A stretch of 64,000 nucleotides of DNA from Pseudoponticoccus marisrubri (GTDB lineage Bacteria; Pseudomonadota; Alphaproteobacteria; Rhodobacterales; Rhodobacteraceae): the NCBI RefSeq assembly GCF_001482405.1, contig NZ_LPXO01000013.1, forward strand, positions 42,761 to 106,760, written 5' to 3'. A program made the position numbers and the translations under genes. Of the stretch, positions 16,644-25,233 are shown piece after piece. Under the pieces are notes generated by a model. That model saw only the letters and a program-made list of their open reading frames with translations, searched no databases and was not told the origin of the DNA. Every line of letters starts with the position of its first letter. The first letter of the stretch is position 1.

Positions 16644-18146
16644 ATGTTCGAAAATCTCTCCGAACGCCTCGGCGGCGTGTTCGACCGGCTGACCAAGCAG
16701 GGCGCGCTCTCCGAAGAGGACGTGCGCACCGCCCTGCGCGAGGTCCGCGTCGCCCTGCTCGAGGCCGATGTCTCGCTGCCCGTGGCGCGGCAGTTCATCA
16801 AGGCGGTCAAGAAGAAGGCCACCGGCGCCGCGGTGACCAAGTCGGTCACCCCGGGCCAGCAGGTGGTCAAGATCGTCCATGACGAGCTGATCGCCGTGCT
16901 CGCCGGCGAGGATGGCGATCCCGGCAAGCTCAAGATCGACAACCCGCCCGCGCCGATCCTGATGGTCGGCCTGCAGGGCGGCGGCAAGACGACCACCACC
17001 GCCAAGCTGGCCAAGCGTCTCAGGGAACGTGACGGCAAGAAGGTCCTGATGGCCTCGCTTGACGTCAACCGCCCGGCGGCGATGGAGCAGCTGGCCATTC
17101 TCGGCCAGCAGATCGGCGTCGACACGCTGCCCATCGTCAAGGGAGAGGACCCGGTCGCCATCGCGAAACGCGCCAAGACGCAGGCGGGGCTCGGCGGCTA
17201 CGACGTCTACATGCTGGACACGGCCGGGCGGCTCTCCATCGACGAAGAGCTGATGGCCCAGGTCGAGGCGGTGCGCGATGTCGCCAACCCGCGCGAGACG
17301 ATCCTCGTGGTCGACGGCCTGACCGGCCAGGACGCGGTCCACACGGCCGAGAATTTCGACAACCGCATCGGCATCTCGGGCGTCGTGCTGACCCGGATGG
17401 ATGGCGACGGGCGCGGCGGCGCCGCCCTGTCCATGCGCGCGATCACCGGCAAGCCGATCAAGTTCGTGGGCCTGGGCGAGAAGATGGACGCGCTCGAGAC
17501 CTTCGAGCCCGACCGCGTCGCCGGCCGCATCCTCGGCATGGGCGACATCGTCGCGCTGGTGGAAAAGGCGCAGGCCACGCTCGAGGCCGAACAGGCCGAG
17601 CGCATGATGAAGCGCTTCCAGAAGGGTCAGTTCAACATGAACGACCTCAAGATGCAGCTCGAGCAGATGATGAAGATGGGCGGCATGGAGGGCATGATGC
17701 AGATGATGCCCGGCATGGGGAAGATGGCCAAGCAGGTCGGCGAGGCCGGCATCGATGACGGCATGCTGCGCCAGCAGATCGCGCTGATCCAGTCCATGAC
17801 CAAGACCGAGCGCGCCAACCCGCAGATCCTGCAGGCCAGCCGCAAGAAGCGCATCGCCAGGGGCGCCGGGCTCGAGGTCTCGGACCTCAACAAGCTGCTC
17901 AAGATGCAGCGCCAGATGTCCGACATGATGAAGAAGATGGGCAAGATGGGCAAAGGCGGCATGATGAAACAGGCCATGCGCGGCATGTTCGGCAAGGGGG
18001 GCCTGCCGCCCGAGATGGCCGGCCAGATGGATCCCAAGGCGCTCGAGGCCGCAGCCAAGCAGATGGGCGGCAAGGGCGGCCTGCCGGGCATGGGCGGCGG
18101 CGCGGCCCTGCCGCCGGGCCTGTCGGGGTTCGGCAAGAAGAAATGA
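16644..18146 (+). CDS. ffh: Signal recognition particle protein Ffh
   Basis: 500 residues. The N domain (residues 1-95) leads into the GTPase domain with the P-loop GLQGGGKTTT (109-118), DTAGRL (192-197) and TRMDGDGRGGAA. The methionine-rich M domain (about 330-470: MNDLKMQLEQMMKMGGMEGMMQ region) binds the signal peptide and 4.5S RNA. The Gly/Met-rich tail is typical of alphaproteobacteria. It delivers nascent membrane proteins to FtsY and SecYEG. ATG 16644 follows GAAGGAGGG. Leads the block that continues with the GNAT genes, although repeat copy C lies between. Confidence 0.97.
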   Translation: MFENLSERLGGVFDRLTKQGALSEEDVRTALREVRVALLEADVSLPVARQFIKAVKKKATGAAVTKSVTPGQQVVKIVHDELIAVLAGEDGDPGKLKIDNPPAPILMVGLQGGGKTTTTAKLAKRLRERDGKKVLMASLDVNRPAAMEQLAILGQQIGVDTLPIVKGEDPVAIAKRAKTQAGLGGYDVYMLDTAGRLSIDEELMAQVEAVRDVANPRETILVVDGLTGQDAVHTAENFDNRIGISGVVLTRMDGDGRGGAALSMRAITGKPIKFVGLGEKMDALETFEPDRVAGRILGMGDIVALVEKAQATLEAEQAERMMKRFQKGQFNMNDLKMQLEQMMKMGGMEGMMQMMPGMGKMAKQVGEAGIDDGMLRQQIALIQSMTKTERANPQILQASRKKRIARGAGLEVSDLNKLLKMQRQMSDMMKKMGKMGKGGMMKQAMRGMFGKGGLPPEMAGQMDPKALEAAAKQMGGKGGLPGMGGGAALPPGLSGFGKKK

Positions 18147-18151
18147 CCCGC

Positions 18152-18175
18152 CCTTTCATCTTTCCGAAAATACTC
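18152..18175 (-). repeat. Dispersed GGAGTATTT repeat, copy C
   Basis: On the minus strand GAGTATTTTCGGAAAGATG with AAAGG following, 6 nt after the ffh stop and 40 nt before the first GNAT gene. Slightly degenerate at the GG end. Confidence 0.65.
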
Positions 18176-18215
18176 ATGCTGCCAGAAAGGCCCGCGCACC
18201 GCTTGCCCTGACACG

Positions 18216-18752
18216 ATGCCCGCACCGATCCTGCATACCCCGCGCCTCACGCTGCGCCCCCATCTCCGCTCGGACATGGACACGTTCTGGACCTTTTTCC
18301 AGGGCGACCGGGCGGGGTATGTCTCGGCCCCCGCGACCCGCAGCCAGCTCTGGTACGGCTTCGCCTCCGAGGTCGGCAGCTGGGACCTGATGGGCCATGG
18401 CGGCTGGGGCGTCGATCTGAAGGACGGCACCTTCATCGGACAGGTCGCCATCGGCCAGCCGCCGCATTTCCCCGAGCTCGAGATCGGCTGGATAGTCTTC
18501 GACGGGCACGAGGGGCAGGGCTACGCGCAGGAGGCGGCCACCGCGGCGCTGCACTGGGCCTGGGGCGCGCTGCCGATCGACACGCTGGTCAGCTACATCC
18601 ATCCCGGGAACACGCGCTCCATCGCGCTGGCCGAACGGCTGGGCGCGCAGCACGACCCCGACGCCCCCCGGCCTGACGGCGAAACCCCGGCCGAGACGCT
18701 GGTCTACCGCCACCGGCCCGATGCCGATGGCAGCCCGGAGGCCTATGCATGA
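18216..18752 (+). CDS. GNAT acetyltransferase, tandem copy 1
   Basis: 178 residues, one GNAT domain of the RimJ/RimL type. Residues 5-17 (LHTPRLTLRPHLR) form beta strand 1. GTFIGQVAIGQ, ELEIGWIVFDGHEGQGYAQEA (the acetyl-CoA pyrophosphate loop is GHEGQGYA) and NTRSIALAERLGA complete the fold. Enzymes of this type acetylate protein N-termini or small amines with acetyl-CoA. First of six related genes joined by short overlaps: its stop overlaps the next ATG by four nucleotides. Specific substrate unknown. Confidence 0.88.
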   Translation: MPAPILHTPRLTLRPHLRSDMDTFWTFFQGDRAGYVSAPATRSQLWYGFASEVGSWDLMGHGGWGVDLKDGTFIGQVAIGQPPHFPELEIGWIVFDGHEGQGYAQEAATAALHWAWGALPIDTLVSYIHPGNTRSIALAERLGAQHDPDAPRPDGETPAETLVYRHRPDADGSPEAYA

Positions 18753-19318
18753 GCCGATCGCCTGACAACCCCCTGATGGCCGGGGCCGACAGCCTGACCC
18801 GGGCGCCGCGGCTCGAGACCGAGCGGCTGATCCTGCGCGGCCCCGAACGCCGCGACGCCGCGCCGGTGATCGACTTCCTGATGGATGCCGAGCGCGCCGA
18901 GGGGTTCGGCCACATTCCCGAACGTGGCGAGGCCTGGCGCTGGTTCGCGCTGCTGGTCGGGCACTGGCACATCCACGGCTTCGGCTATTTCGTGGTCGAG
19001 GACCGCGCCAGCGGCGCCGCCGCCGGGATCTCGGGCATCTGGTTCCCCGAGACATGGCCCGAGCCCGAGCTGGGCTGGGTGGTGTTCGACGGGTTCGAGG
19101 GGCGCGGCATCGCCTTCGAGGCCGCATCCCGCGCCCGGCTCTGGGCCTATGCAGATCTCGGGCTGACCACGCTGACCTCGAACATCGTGCCCGGCAACGC
19201 ACGGTCCAAGCGCCTGGCCGAGCGGCTGGGCGCCCGCTATGAGCGCACCTACCTGAACACCAACATGGGCGAGGACGAGCTGTGGCGTCACCCCGGCCCG
19301 GCCGAGGTGCTGGCATGA
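18749..19318 (+). CDS. GNAT acetyltransferase, tandem copy 2
   Basis: 189 residues. After a 15-residue lead comes LETERLILRGPERRD, then GISGIWFPETWPEPELGWVVFDGFEGRGIAFEA, spanning the acetyl-CoA loop (GFEGRGIA, where Gly-Tyr of the other copies is Gly-Ile). NARSKRLAERLGARYERT is at the C-terminal side. The substitution in the loop and VIDFLMDAERAEGFGHIPERGEAW in place of the usual RAxFxGGP segment set it apart from its neighbours. Overlaps both flanking genes by four nucleotides. Confidence 0.88.
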   Translation: MSRSPDNPLMAGADSLTRAPRLETERLILRGPERRDAAPVIDFLMDAERAEGFGHIPERGEAWRWFALLVGHWHIHGFGYFVVEDRASGAAAGISGIWFPETWPEPELGWVVFDGFEGRGIAFEAASRARLWAYADLGLTTLTSNIVPGNARSKRLAERLGARYERTYLNTNMGEDELWRHPGPAEVLA

Positions 19319-19824
19319 TCCCCGATGTCACGCTCACCACCGACCGGCTGATCCTGCGCCCCCCGCAGGAGGATGATTTCGACGCGGTCGCGGCCTATGT
19401 CGCCTCGCCCCGCGCGCGTTTCACCGGCGGGACCAGCGACGACCAGTTCCACGCCTGGCGCGGCTTCCTGGGCGTGATGGGGCATTGGTGCCTGCGCGGC
19501 TACGGCATGTTCACCGTCTGCCGGCCCGATGGCACGCGGCTGGGCCGGGTCGGCATCATCAACCACATCATGTGGGACGAGCCCGAGCTGGGCTGGCAGC
19601 TCTTCGACGGCTACGAGGGGTTCGGCTATGCCACCGAGGCCGCCATCGCCGCGCGCGACTGGGCGGCGGCGGCGCATGGGCTTGGGCCGCTGATCTCCTA
19701 TATCCATGCCGAGAACACGCGCTCGCGCCGGGTGGCCGAGCGGATGGGCGCGCGATACGAGCGCGACACCGTGCTTCTGGGCCACGAGGCGCAGGTCTGG
19801 CGCCACGAGGAGGGCCAGGGATGA
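19315..19824 (+). CDS. GNAT acetyltransferase, tandem copy 3
   Basis: 169 residues from the ATG at 19315 inside the previous stop (ATGA overlap); an in-frame start at 19282 lies within the upstream gene and is rejected. Motifs: LTTDRLILRPPQEDDF, PRARFTGGTSDDQFHAW, PELGWQLFDGYEGFGYATEA (acetyl-CoA loop) and NTRSRRVAERMGARYERD. Closest in pattern to copies 4 to 6, sharing the RAxFxGG segment. Confidence 0.88.
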   Translation: MIPDVTLTTDRLILRPPQEDDFDAVAAYVASPRARFTGGTSDDQFHAWRGFLGVMGHWCLRGYGMFTVCRPDGTRLGRVGIINHIMWDEPELGWQLFDGYEGFGYATEAAIAARDWAAAAHGLGPLISYIHAENTRSRRVAERMGARYERDTVLLGHEAQVWRHEEGQG

Positions 19825-20405
19825 GCACACCCGCCATCGCCCCCGTGGAACGCCACCGTCCGGGCCCCGCCGCCCGGACCGCCGCGCGGCTGGGTGGCCG
19901 CGTGCCGGTGCTCGACACCCGCCGGCTGCAGCTGCGCGGCCCGCGGATCTACGATTTCGCCGCCTTCGCCGAGATCATGACCACGGACCGGGCGATCTTC
20001 ATGGGCGGGCCCTTCACCCGGGCCGAGGCCTGGGGCGAGTTCACGCAGTATACCGCGCAATGGATGCTGCACGGCCACGGGCTGTGGACGATCGATGCGC
20101 AGACCGCACCCTCGGCGGGCTTCGTGACGCTGGGCTTCGAATATGACGACCCCGAGCCCGAGCTGGGCATCTTCCTGACCGCAGCGGCCGAGGGGCAGGG
20201 CTATGCCGAGGAGGCGCTGCGCGCCGTGCGCGCCCATGCCTTCGAAGCGCTCGACTGGGACAACGTCGCCTCTTTCGTGGCGGAGGACAATGACCGCTGC
20301 ATCCGCCTGATGGAGCGCCTCGGCGCCACGCGCGACAGCGCCGCCGAGGCCGCGCTGGACGCGCCCGGGACCCTCGTTTTCCGGCACGTGAAGGAGACCG
20401 CCTGA
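19821..20405 (+). CDS. GNAT acetyltransferase, tandem copy 4
   Basis: 194 residues from ATG 19821, which overlaps the previous stop by four nucleotides. A 30-residue proline/arginine-rich lead precedes LDTRRLQLRGPRIYDF. TDRAIFMGGPFTRAEAWGEF and a GQGYAEEAL acetyl-CoA loop follow. EDNDRCIRLMERLGATRD closes the fold. The stop shares one nucleotide with the next start (TGATG). Confidence 0.87.
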   Translation: MSTPAIAPVERHRPGPAARTAARLGGRVPVLDTRRLQLRGPRIYDFAAFAEIMTTDRAIFMGGPFTRAEAWGEFTQYTAQWMLHGHGLWTIDAQTAPSAGFVTLGFEYDDPEPELGIFLTAAAEGQGYAEEALRAVRAHAFEALDWDNVASFVAEDNDRCIRLMERLGATRDSAAEAALDAPGTLVFRHVKETA

Positions 20406-21007
20406 TGGGCCATCGCGACATTCCCGTCCTGCAGACCCGGCGGCTGGTCCTGCGCGCCCCCGCCCCCGCGGATTACCCGGATTTCAAGGCGACCTTCGCC
20501 TCCTACCGGTCGCGCTTCATGGGCGGTCCGCTCAACGCCTACGAGACATGGATGCTCTATGCCGCCGAGATCGGCCATTGGGAGATCCGCGGCTTCGGCA
20601 TGTGGATGGTGCATCTGAAGGACACCGAAGAGACCGTCGGCATGGCCGGCGGCTGGTTCCCGGCCAAGTGGCCCGAGCGCGAGATCGCCTGGATCATCTG
20701 GCCCGACCGCGCCGGCAAGGGCTATGCGCTTGAGGCCACCGACCGCGTGCGGCGTTTCTTCTATGAAGAGCAGGGCTGGGACGGGGCGGTCAGCTATATC
20801 GACCCCAAGAACCTCGACTCGATCCGCCTCGCCGAGCGGCTGGGCTGCACCAAGGATCACGCGGCGCCCTCGATCGACGGCACGGATGCGGTCTATCGCC
20901 ATCCCGCGCCGGCCGACCTGCAGGGCCAGCTGGGCCATGGCATCGCAATGGAGATCGCGCATTACCAGGATCCGCTGTTCAAGCCGAAAGGCTTCGCCAT
21001 TGACTGA
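20405..21007 (+). CDS. GNAT acetyltransferase, tandem copy 5
   Basis: 200 residues. LQTRRLVLRAPAPADYPDF, SYRSRFMGGPLNAYETW, EREIAWIIWPDRAGKGYALEA (loop RAGKGYA) and LDSIRLAERLGCTKD mark a complete GNAT domain. It ends in a short extra tail of about 30 residues (MEIAHYQDPLFKPKGFAID) not present in the other copies. The start overlaps copy 4 by one nucleotide. Confidence 0.87.
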   Translation: MGHRDIPVLQTRRLVLRAPAPADYPDFKATFASYRSRFMGGPLNAYETWMLYAAEIGHWEIRGFGMWMVHLKDTEETVGMAGGWFPAKWPEREIAWIIWPDRAGKGYALEATDRVRRFFYEEQGWDGAVSYIDPKNLDSIRLAERLGCTKDHAAPSIDGTDAVYRHPAPADLQGQLGHGIAMEIAHYQDPLFKPKGFAID

Positions 21008-21512
21008 GATCCCCGTCATCACCACCGCGCGGCTGCGGCTGCGGGCGCTGTGCGAGACCGATTTCCCGGCCTACGCGGCGTTCTATGCCTCGGACCGGGC
21101 CGGTTTTGTCGGCGGGCCGTTGGGGCCCAAGGGCACGTGGAAGCGATTTGCCGCCGTGGCCGGTCACTGGGCGCTGAAGGGCTTCGGCTGGTGGACCGTC
21201 GAGGTCGACGGCCGCCCCGCCGGCTATGCCGGGCTGCACCACCCGCCCTACCAGGCCGACATGGAGCTGGGCTGGACGATCTACGCGCCCTTCTCGGGCC
21301 GCGGGCTGGCGCTCGAGGCCGCCCGCGCCGCGCTGCACTGGGGCTGGGCGAACCTGAATCCGCGCCGGCTGGTCAGCTATGTCGACGCGCAGAACGCGCC
21401 CTCGATCCGGCTGGCCGAGCGCCTTGGCGCCACGCCCGAGCCGGGCCGCGCGGCGCATGACCCGCTCAGCCTGACTTTTGTACACCCGCGCCCTTCCGGA
21501 GAGACGACATGA
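21000..21512 (+). CDS. GNAT acetyltransferase, tandem copy 6 (TTG start)
   Basis: 170 residues. There is no ATG near the natural N-terminus. TTG at 21000 gives MTEIPVITTARLRLRAL, aligned with the other copies, and overlaps the end of copy 5 by eight nucleotides, so initiation is probably by coupling. SDRAGFVGGPLGPKGTW, GRGLALEAARAALHWGW (loop) and APSIRLAERLGATPE are present. Its stop overlaps the chorismate mutase start by four nucleotides. Confidence 0.85.
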   Translation: MTEIPVITTARLRLRALCETDFPAYAAFYASDRAGFVGGPLGPKGTWKRFAAVAGHWALKGFGWWTVEVDGRPAGYAGLHHPPYQADMELGWTIYAPFSGRGLALEAARAALHWGWANLNPRRLVSYVDAQNAPSIRLAERLGATPEPGRAAHDPLSLTFVHPRPSGETT

Positions 21513-21805
21513 CAGATGACACCGCGCGCGCCGCAGAGCTTCTGAAGGAGCATCGCGACAGCATCGACCGGCTGGACGCGATCCTGGTCTACACGCTGGC
21601 CGAACGCTTCAAGCACACCCAAGCCGTGGGCGTGCTGAAGGCCGCGCATGACCTGCCGCCCTCGGATCCCGCGCGCGAGGACCGCCAGATCGAGCGGCTC
21701 AAGCGGCTGTCGCTGGATGCCGATCTCGACCCCGAATTCGCCAAGCGCTTTCTCACCTTCATCATCGAGGAGGTGATCCGCCATCACCGGCAGCACAAGG
21801 CATGA
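21509..21805 (+). CDS. Chorismate mutase, AroQ type
   Basis: 98 residues, all alpha-helical, the size of a free-standing AroQ domain. Helix 1 has LLKEHRDSIDRLDAILVYTLAERFKHTQAVG, including the arginine, aspartate and lysine positions that hold chorismate. The C-terminal helix has DLDPEFAKRFLTFIIEEVIRHH. Converts chorismate to prephenate for phenylalanine and tyrosine. It ends the acetyltransferase run (ATGA overlap) and is followed by a terminator before rpsP. In Rhodobacteraceae it commonly sits here next to the rpsP operon. Confidence 0.9.
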   Translation: MTDDTARAAELLKEHRDSIDRLDAILVYTLAERFKHTQAVGVLKAAHDLPPSDPAREDRQIERLKRLSLDADLDPEFAKRFLTFIIEEVIRHHRQHKA

Positions 21806-21914
21806 GCGCCGCTGCCCGCCCCCTTCACCGCACGCGCCGGCCCGCCGCCGGCACCGTGCCCCGACTGCAACGGCGGAGACCGGCCCGGCGGCCGGGATCG
21901 CCGTCGTTCTGACC

Positions 21915-21936
21915 GGCCGGCTCCCCCCGGCCTTTT
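21915..21936 (+). terminator. Terminator after chorismate mutase
   Basis: GGCCGG-CTCCCC-CCGGCC followed by TTTT: a short GC stem with a T-run, 110 nt after the chorismate mutase stop. It would separate the ffh/GNAT transcript from rpsP. Confidence 0.6.
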
Positions 21937-22006
21937 CCCCGGCGGAAGCGACCGGCGGCAGACCCGCCCCCTTCCGTCCCGACGCCATCACAAGGAGACA
22001 CCAGAC

Positions 22007-22369
22007 ATGGCTATCAAGATCCGACTCGCCCGCGGCGGCTCGAAAAAGCGCCCCTTCTACCGCATCGTGGCGGCCGACAGCCGCATGCCGCGCGACGGCC
22101 GCTTCATCGAGAAGCTGGGCACCTACAACCCGCTCCTGCCCAAGGACAGCGAAGAGCGCGTCAAGATGGACATGGAGCGCGTGCAGTACTGGATGGACCA
22201 GGGCGCGCAGCCGACCGACCGCATCTCGCGCTTCCTCGAGGCGGCCGGCGTTCTGAACAAGAAGGAACGCGCCAACATGAAGAAGGCCGAGCCGGGCAAG
22301 AAGGCCAAGGAGCGCGCCGAGGAGAAAGCCGCCAAGGCGGCCGCAGCCGAAGGGGCCGACGCCGAGTAA
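22007..22369 (+). CDS. rpsP: 30S ribosomal protein S16
   Basis: 120 residues. The N-terminus [21 protein letters not shown] is the S16 signature. [22 protein letters not shown] follows, and a Lys/Ala/Glu-rich tail typical of alphaproteobacteria ends the protein. Assembly protein of the 30S body. Ribosome site AAGGAGA at 21992. A strong terminator lies 14 nt after the stop, so rpsP may be mostly monocistronic, with partial read-through into rimM. Confidence 0.97.
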   Translation: MAIKIRLARGGSKKRPFYRIVAADSRMPRDGRFIEKLGTYNPLLPKDSEERVKMDMERVQYWMDQGAQPTDRISRFLEAAGVLNKKERANMKKAEPGKKAKERAEEKAAKAAAAEGADAE

Positions 22370-22382
22370 GCGTGCCCCTTTC

Positions 22383-22419
22383 CCCCGGCGCCAGGCCCAC
22401 CCTGGCGTCGGGGTTTTTT
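22383..22419 (+). terminator. Strong intrinsic terminator after rpsP
   Basis: CCCCGGCGCCAGG, loop CCCAC, CCTGGCGTCGGGG then TTTTTT: a 13-bp stem with one GU pair and a six-T tail. Confidence 0.9.
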
Positions 22420-22518
22420 CTGCGCGCCGCGCCACGGGATGCATTCCCGATCCCCGCGTGGCGTGGAATACTGGTCCCTGCAGGACCACCCGGGCGACCC
22501 CGACCACAGGAGGGCACG

Positions 22519-23025
22519 ATGGAGGAGACAATCTGCGTCGGCGCCGTGGCAGGCGCGTTCGGCGTCCATGGCGAGGTGCGGCTGAAGAGCTTTACCTCGG
22601 ACCCCGGGGCGATCGCCGATTACGCCCCGCTGTCGACCGAGGACGGCGCCCGCCAGTTCGAGGTCGAGATCTCGCGCGAGATCAAGAACGGTTTTGCCGC
22701 CCGCCTGTCGGGCGTCGAGACCAAGGAAGAGGCCGACGCGCTGCGTGGCGTGCGGCTCTATGCGCCGCGCAACCGCCTGCCGGGCCTGCCGGATGACGAG
22801 TTCTACCATGCCGACTTGATCGGGCTCAGCGTGCTGGACACCGGCGGCAAGACGCTGGGCGAGGTCAAGGCCGTGTTCAACCACGGCGCGACCGACCTGC
22901 TGGAGCTGCGCATCGCCGGGCAGAGCCGGACCGTGCTGCTGCCCTTCACCCGCGACATCGTGCCGACCGTCGACCTGGAAGCCGGCCGGCTGGTCGCCGA
23001 TCCCCCAGAGGGGCTGCTGGACTGA
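22519..23025 (+). CDS. rimM: 16S rRNA processing protein RimM
   Basis: 168 residues from ATG 22519 preceded by AGGAGGG; the longer frame from 22372 starts inside the rpsP terminator and is rejected. N-terminal RimM domain ([20 protein letters not shown]) and C-terminal PRC-barrel domain ([34 protein letters not shown]). Binds S19 and helps mature the 30S head. Order rpsP-rimM-(unknown)-trmD-rplS is the standard ribosomal cluster with one inserted gene. Confidence 0.96.
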   Translation: MEETICVGAVAGAFGVHGEVRLKSFTSDPGAIADYAPLSTEDGARQFEVEISREIKNGFAARLSGVETKEEADALRGVRLYAPRNRLPGLPDDEFYHADLIGLSVLDTGGKTLGEVKAVFNHGATDLLELRIAGQSRTVLLPFTRDIVPTVDLEAGRLVADPPEGLLD

Positions 23026-23206
23026 GTCGCCTGACGCAACGACAGCGCCATCGGCGTTTCCCCTGACGAAACGGTCTTGCTAGACTGCCGAACATTGGCC
23101 GAATGCGCGCCACGGTGTTCTCTTACGGTCCCGATTTGAACCGCTAAATCGCCACAATCTTTATCCATTTTTAGCCTCATTCGAATGAACCTCGGGGGGG
23201 TGAGTC

Positions 23207-24343
23207 GTGGACGGCATGGTGTATCGCGTGTTGCTAACAGGGTTGGCGTTGAGCCCGGCCCTGGCTGTCTCCGTGCTGCCCGCCTCGGTTGCCGGGCTGG
23301 CACTGGGCGGGCTGGGCGCGCTCTATGCGTTGGTGACCTCGATCCGGGTCAGCCGCGCGCGTGGCGGGCCGTCGCGCCGCACGCTGCTGCGGCGCAAGCT
23401 GCCGCGCCACGCGCTTGACGGCTTGCCCACGGTCGAGCAGATGCGCGCCGAGCTGACCCTCGCCGTGACCGAGCCGGTCCTGCCCGAGGATGCGGTCTTT
23501 CCGACGCGGCCCGAACGCGCGGTCGGCCAGGCCCTGTCCGGCGTGCTGGCCCGCTGCGCCAAGCCCGACCCTGAGGCGCTCGACGAGGTTTCGGTGCGCG
23601 AACTCTACCTGTTCCGACAGGTGCTCACCGCCGAACCGGGCGAGGCAGGCCGGCTGGCCCAGCTGTTCCGACGGCCGGAACTGGTGCTGGACGTGCGGCA
23701 GGAGATCGAGGCCATCGCCGCGACCCGCGAGGTCTTTGACCGCAAACACGATGCCTATCTCGCCACGCAGGCGCTGTGGCAACAACAGATGCGCGGCGCG
23801 GAGCCCGGATCGCTGCCCGCGGCGCTGCGCGCGCTCTCTGCCCCCGATCCCGATTTGTGGCATTACGTGGTCGGACAGGGCGACCTGACCGATCCCGACC
23901 AGCGCGCCGCAATCACATGGTGCCTGCAGGAGGAAAGCTGCGACCGCGCGACGGTGGCGCTCTACTTCTACCGCGTGGCGCGGGACGGCGTGCTGGACCG
24001 CGCGCTCCGGCAACGCGACATGGAAACCATCCGCTTGGTCGAGGCGGTGATCCGGCGCTGGAACGATCGCTGCCGCCGCCGACAGGAGATCGCCCTGCCC
24101 GCCGCGCGCGGCGAGGCCGCCCTGTCCGAGGCGCTGACCCGCGTGGCCGAGGCCACCGGGCGCAAGCGGGTGGCCGACCCCCATGGCGCCTTCCTTGGCT
24201 TCGACGGGCGGCCGGCGCGCCCGCGCGAGTTCTGGAACCTGACCACCGGCCGGCTGACCGCCGCCCCGCGCCTGACCGATTTCGTCGACCTGCCCGTGCC
24301 GGCCGAGGCCGGGCCGCTTGCCGCGCCGCGCCGGGACGACTAG
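23207..24343 (+). CDS. Unknown protein between rimM and trmD
   Basis: 378 residues from GTG 23207 (GGGGGG upstream); ATG at 23216 is an alternative. Two hydrophobic segments at residues 5-45 suggest a membrane hairpin anchored to a cytosolic body. The body is helical, charged, and has PDLWHYVVGQGDLTDPDQRAA followed by WCLQEESCDRATVALYF. That pattern vaguely recalls DUF4274, a family of repeats found near immunity proteins, but the likeness is weak. Position inside the rimM-trmD interval hints at co-expression with ribosome genes. An AT-richer 180-nt leader (23026-23206) probably carries its own promoter. Function not recognised. Confidence 0.6.
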   Translation: MDGMVYRVLLTGLALSPALAVSVLPASVAGLALGGLGALYALVTSIRVSRARGGPSRRTLLRRKLPRHALDGLPTVEQMRAELTLAVTEPVLPEDAVFPTRPERAVGQALSGVLARCAKPDPEALDEVSVRELYLFRQVLTAEPGEAGRLAQLFRRPELVLDVRQEIEAIAATREVFDRKHDAYLATQALWQQQMRGAEPGSLPAALRALSAPDPDLWHYVVGQGDLTDPDQRAAITWCLQEESCDRATVALYFYRVARDGVLDRALRQRDMETIRLVEAVIRRWNDRCRRRQEIALPAARGEAALSEALTRVAEATGRKRVADPHGAFLGFDGRPARPREFWNLTTGRLTAAPRLTDFVDLPVPAEAGPLAAPRRDD

Positions 24344-24375
24344 GAGGGGGCCTGAACCGCAACGGGCCCCCGCGC

Positions 24376-25179
24376 ATGTCAGACCAGACCCCCAAATCGC
24401 ACGGACGCAAGACGATCCGCCCCTCGCTGCAGCCGCGCAGCCTGATGGACCCGGCGCCAGAGCTGGCGCGGGCCTGGCGCGCGCAGGTCATCACCCTCTT
24501 CCCCGAGGCCTTCCCCGGCATCCTGGGCCTGTCCCTGACCGGCAAGGCGTTGAAGGACGGGCTGTGGCAGTTGCAGACGGTCGGGCTGCGCGAGTTCGGC
24601 ATCGGCAAGCACCGCAATGTCGATGACACGCCCGCCGGAGGTGGCGCGGGCATGGTGCTGCGCGCCGACGTGATGGGCGCCGCCATCGAGCAGGCCCGGC
24701 GCACCATGCCGCCTGCCGCGCCGCTGATCTACCTGTCGCCGCGCGGCACGCCGTTTTCCCAGCCCATGGCGCGCGACCTTGCCCGCGCGCCCGGCGCCAC
24801 GCTGATCTGCGGCCGTTTCGAAGGGCTCGACCAGCGGGTGCTGGACCATTTCCGGGTGCGCGAGGTCTCGCTCGGGGATTTCGTGCTGACCGGGGGCGAG
24901 CTGGCCGCGCAGGCGATGCTGGACGCCACGATCCGGCTCTTGCCCGGGGTGCTGGGCAATGCCAGCTCGGCCGAGGAGGAGAGCTTTGCCGAGGGGCTGC
25001 TGGAGCATCCGCAATACACCCGACCGGCCGAATGGAATGGCCACGCGATCCCCGATGTGCTGCTGTCGGGCAATCACGGCGCGATCGCGAAATGGCGCCG
25101 CGCGCAGTCCGAGGCGCTGACCGAGGCGCGCCGCCCCGATCTTTGGGCCGCGCATCGCGACCGCACCGACAAGGGCTAG
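24376..25179 (+). CDS. trmD: tRNA (guanine37-N1)-methyltransferase
   Basis: 267 residues from ATG 24376. After a 37-residue basic extension, the SPOUT domain starts at WRAQVITLFPEAFPGILG. The deep trefoil knot is seen in ICGRFEGLDQRVLDHF and SLGDFVLTGGELAAQAMLDA. The C-terminal domain has HPQYTRPAEWNGHAIPDVLLSGNH. Methylates G37 next to the anticodon to prevent frameshifts, using SAM. The N-terminal extension is longer than in E. coli but common in Rhodobacteraceae. Confidence 0.96.
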   Translation: MSDQTPKSHGRKTIRPSLQPRSLMDPAPELARAWRAQVITLFPEAFPGILGLSLTGKALKDGLWQLQTVGLREFGIGKHRNVDDTPAGGGAGMVLRADVMGAAIEQARRTMPPAAPLIYLSPRGTPFSQPMARDLARAPGATLICGRFEGLDQRVLDHFRVREVSLGDFVLTGGELAAQAMLDATIRLLPGVLGNASSAEEESFAEGLLEHPQYTRPAEWNGHAIPDVLLSGNHGAIAKWRRAQSEALTEARRPDLWAAHRDRTDKG

Positions 25180-25233
25180 GCAGGACGCGCCGGCCCGCGC
25201 ATACTGCGGCCAGACCCCGCGAGGAGCGCCCAG

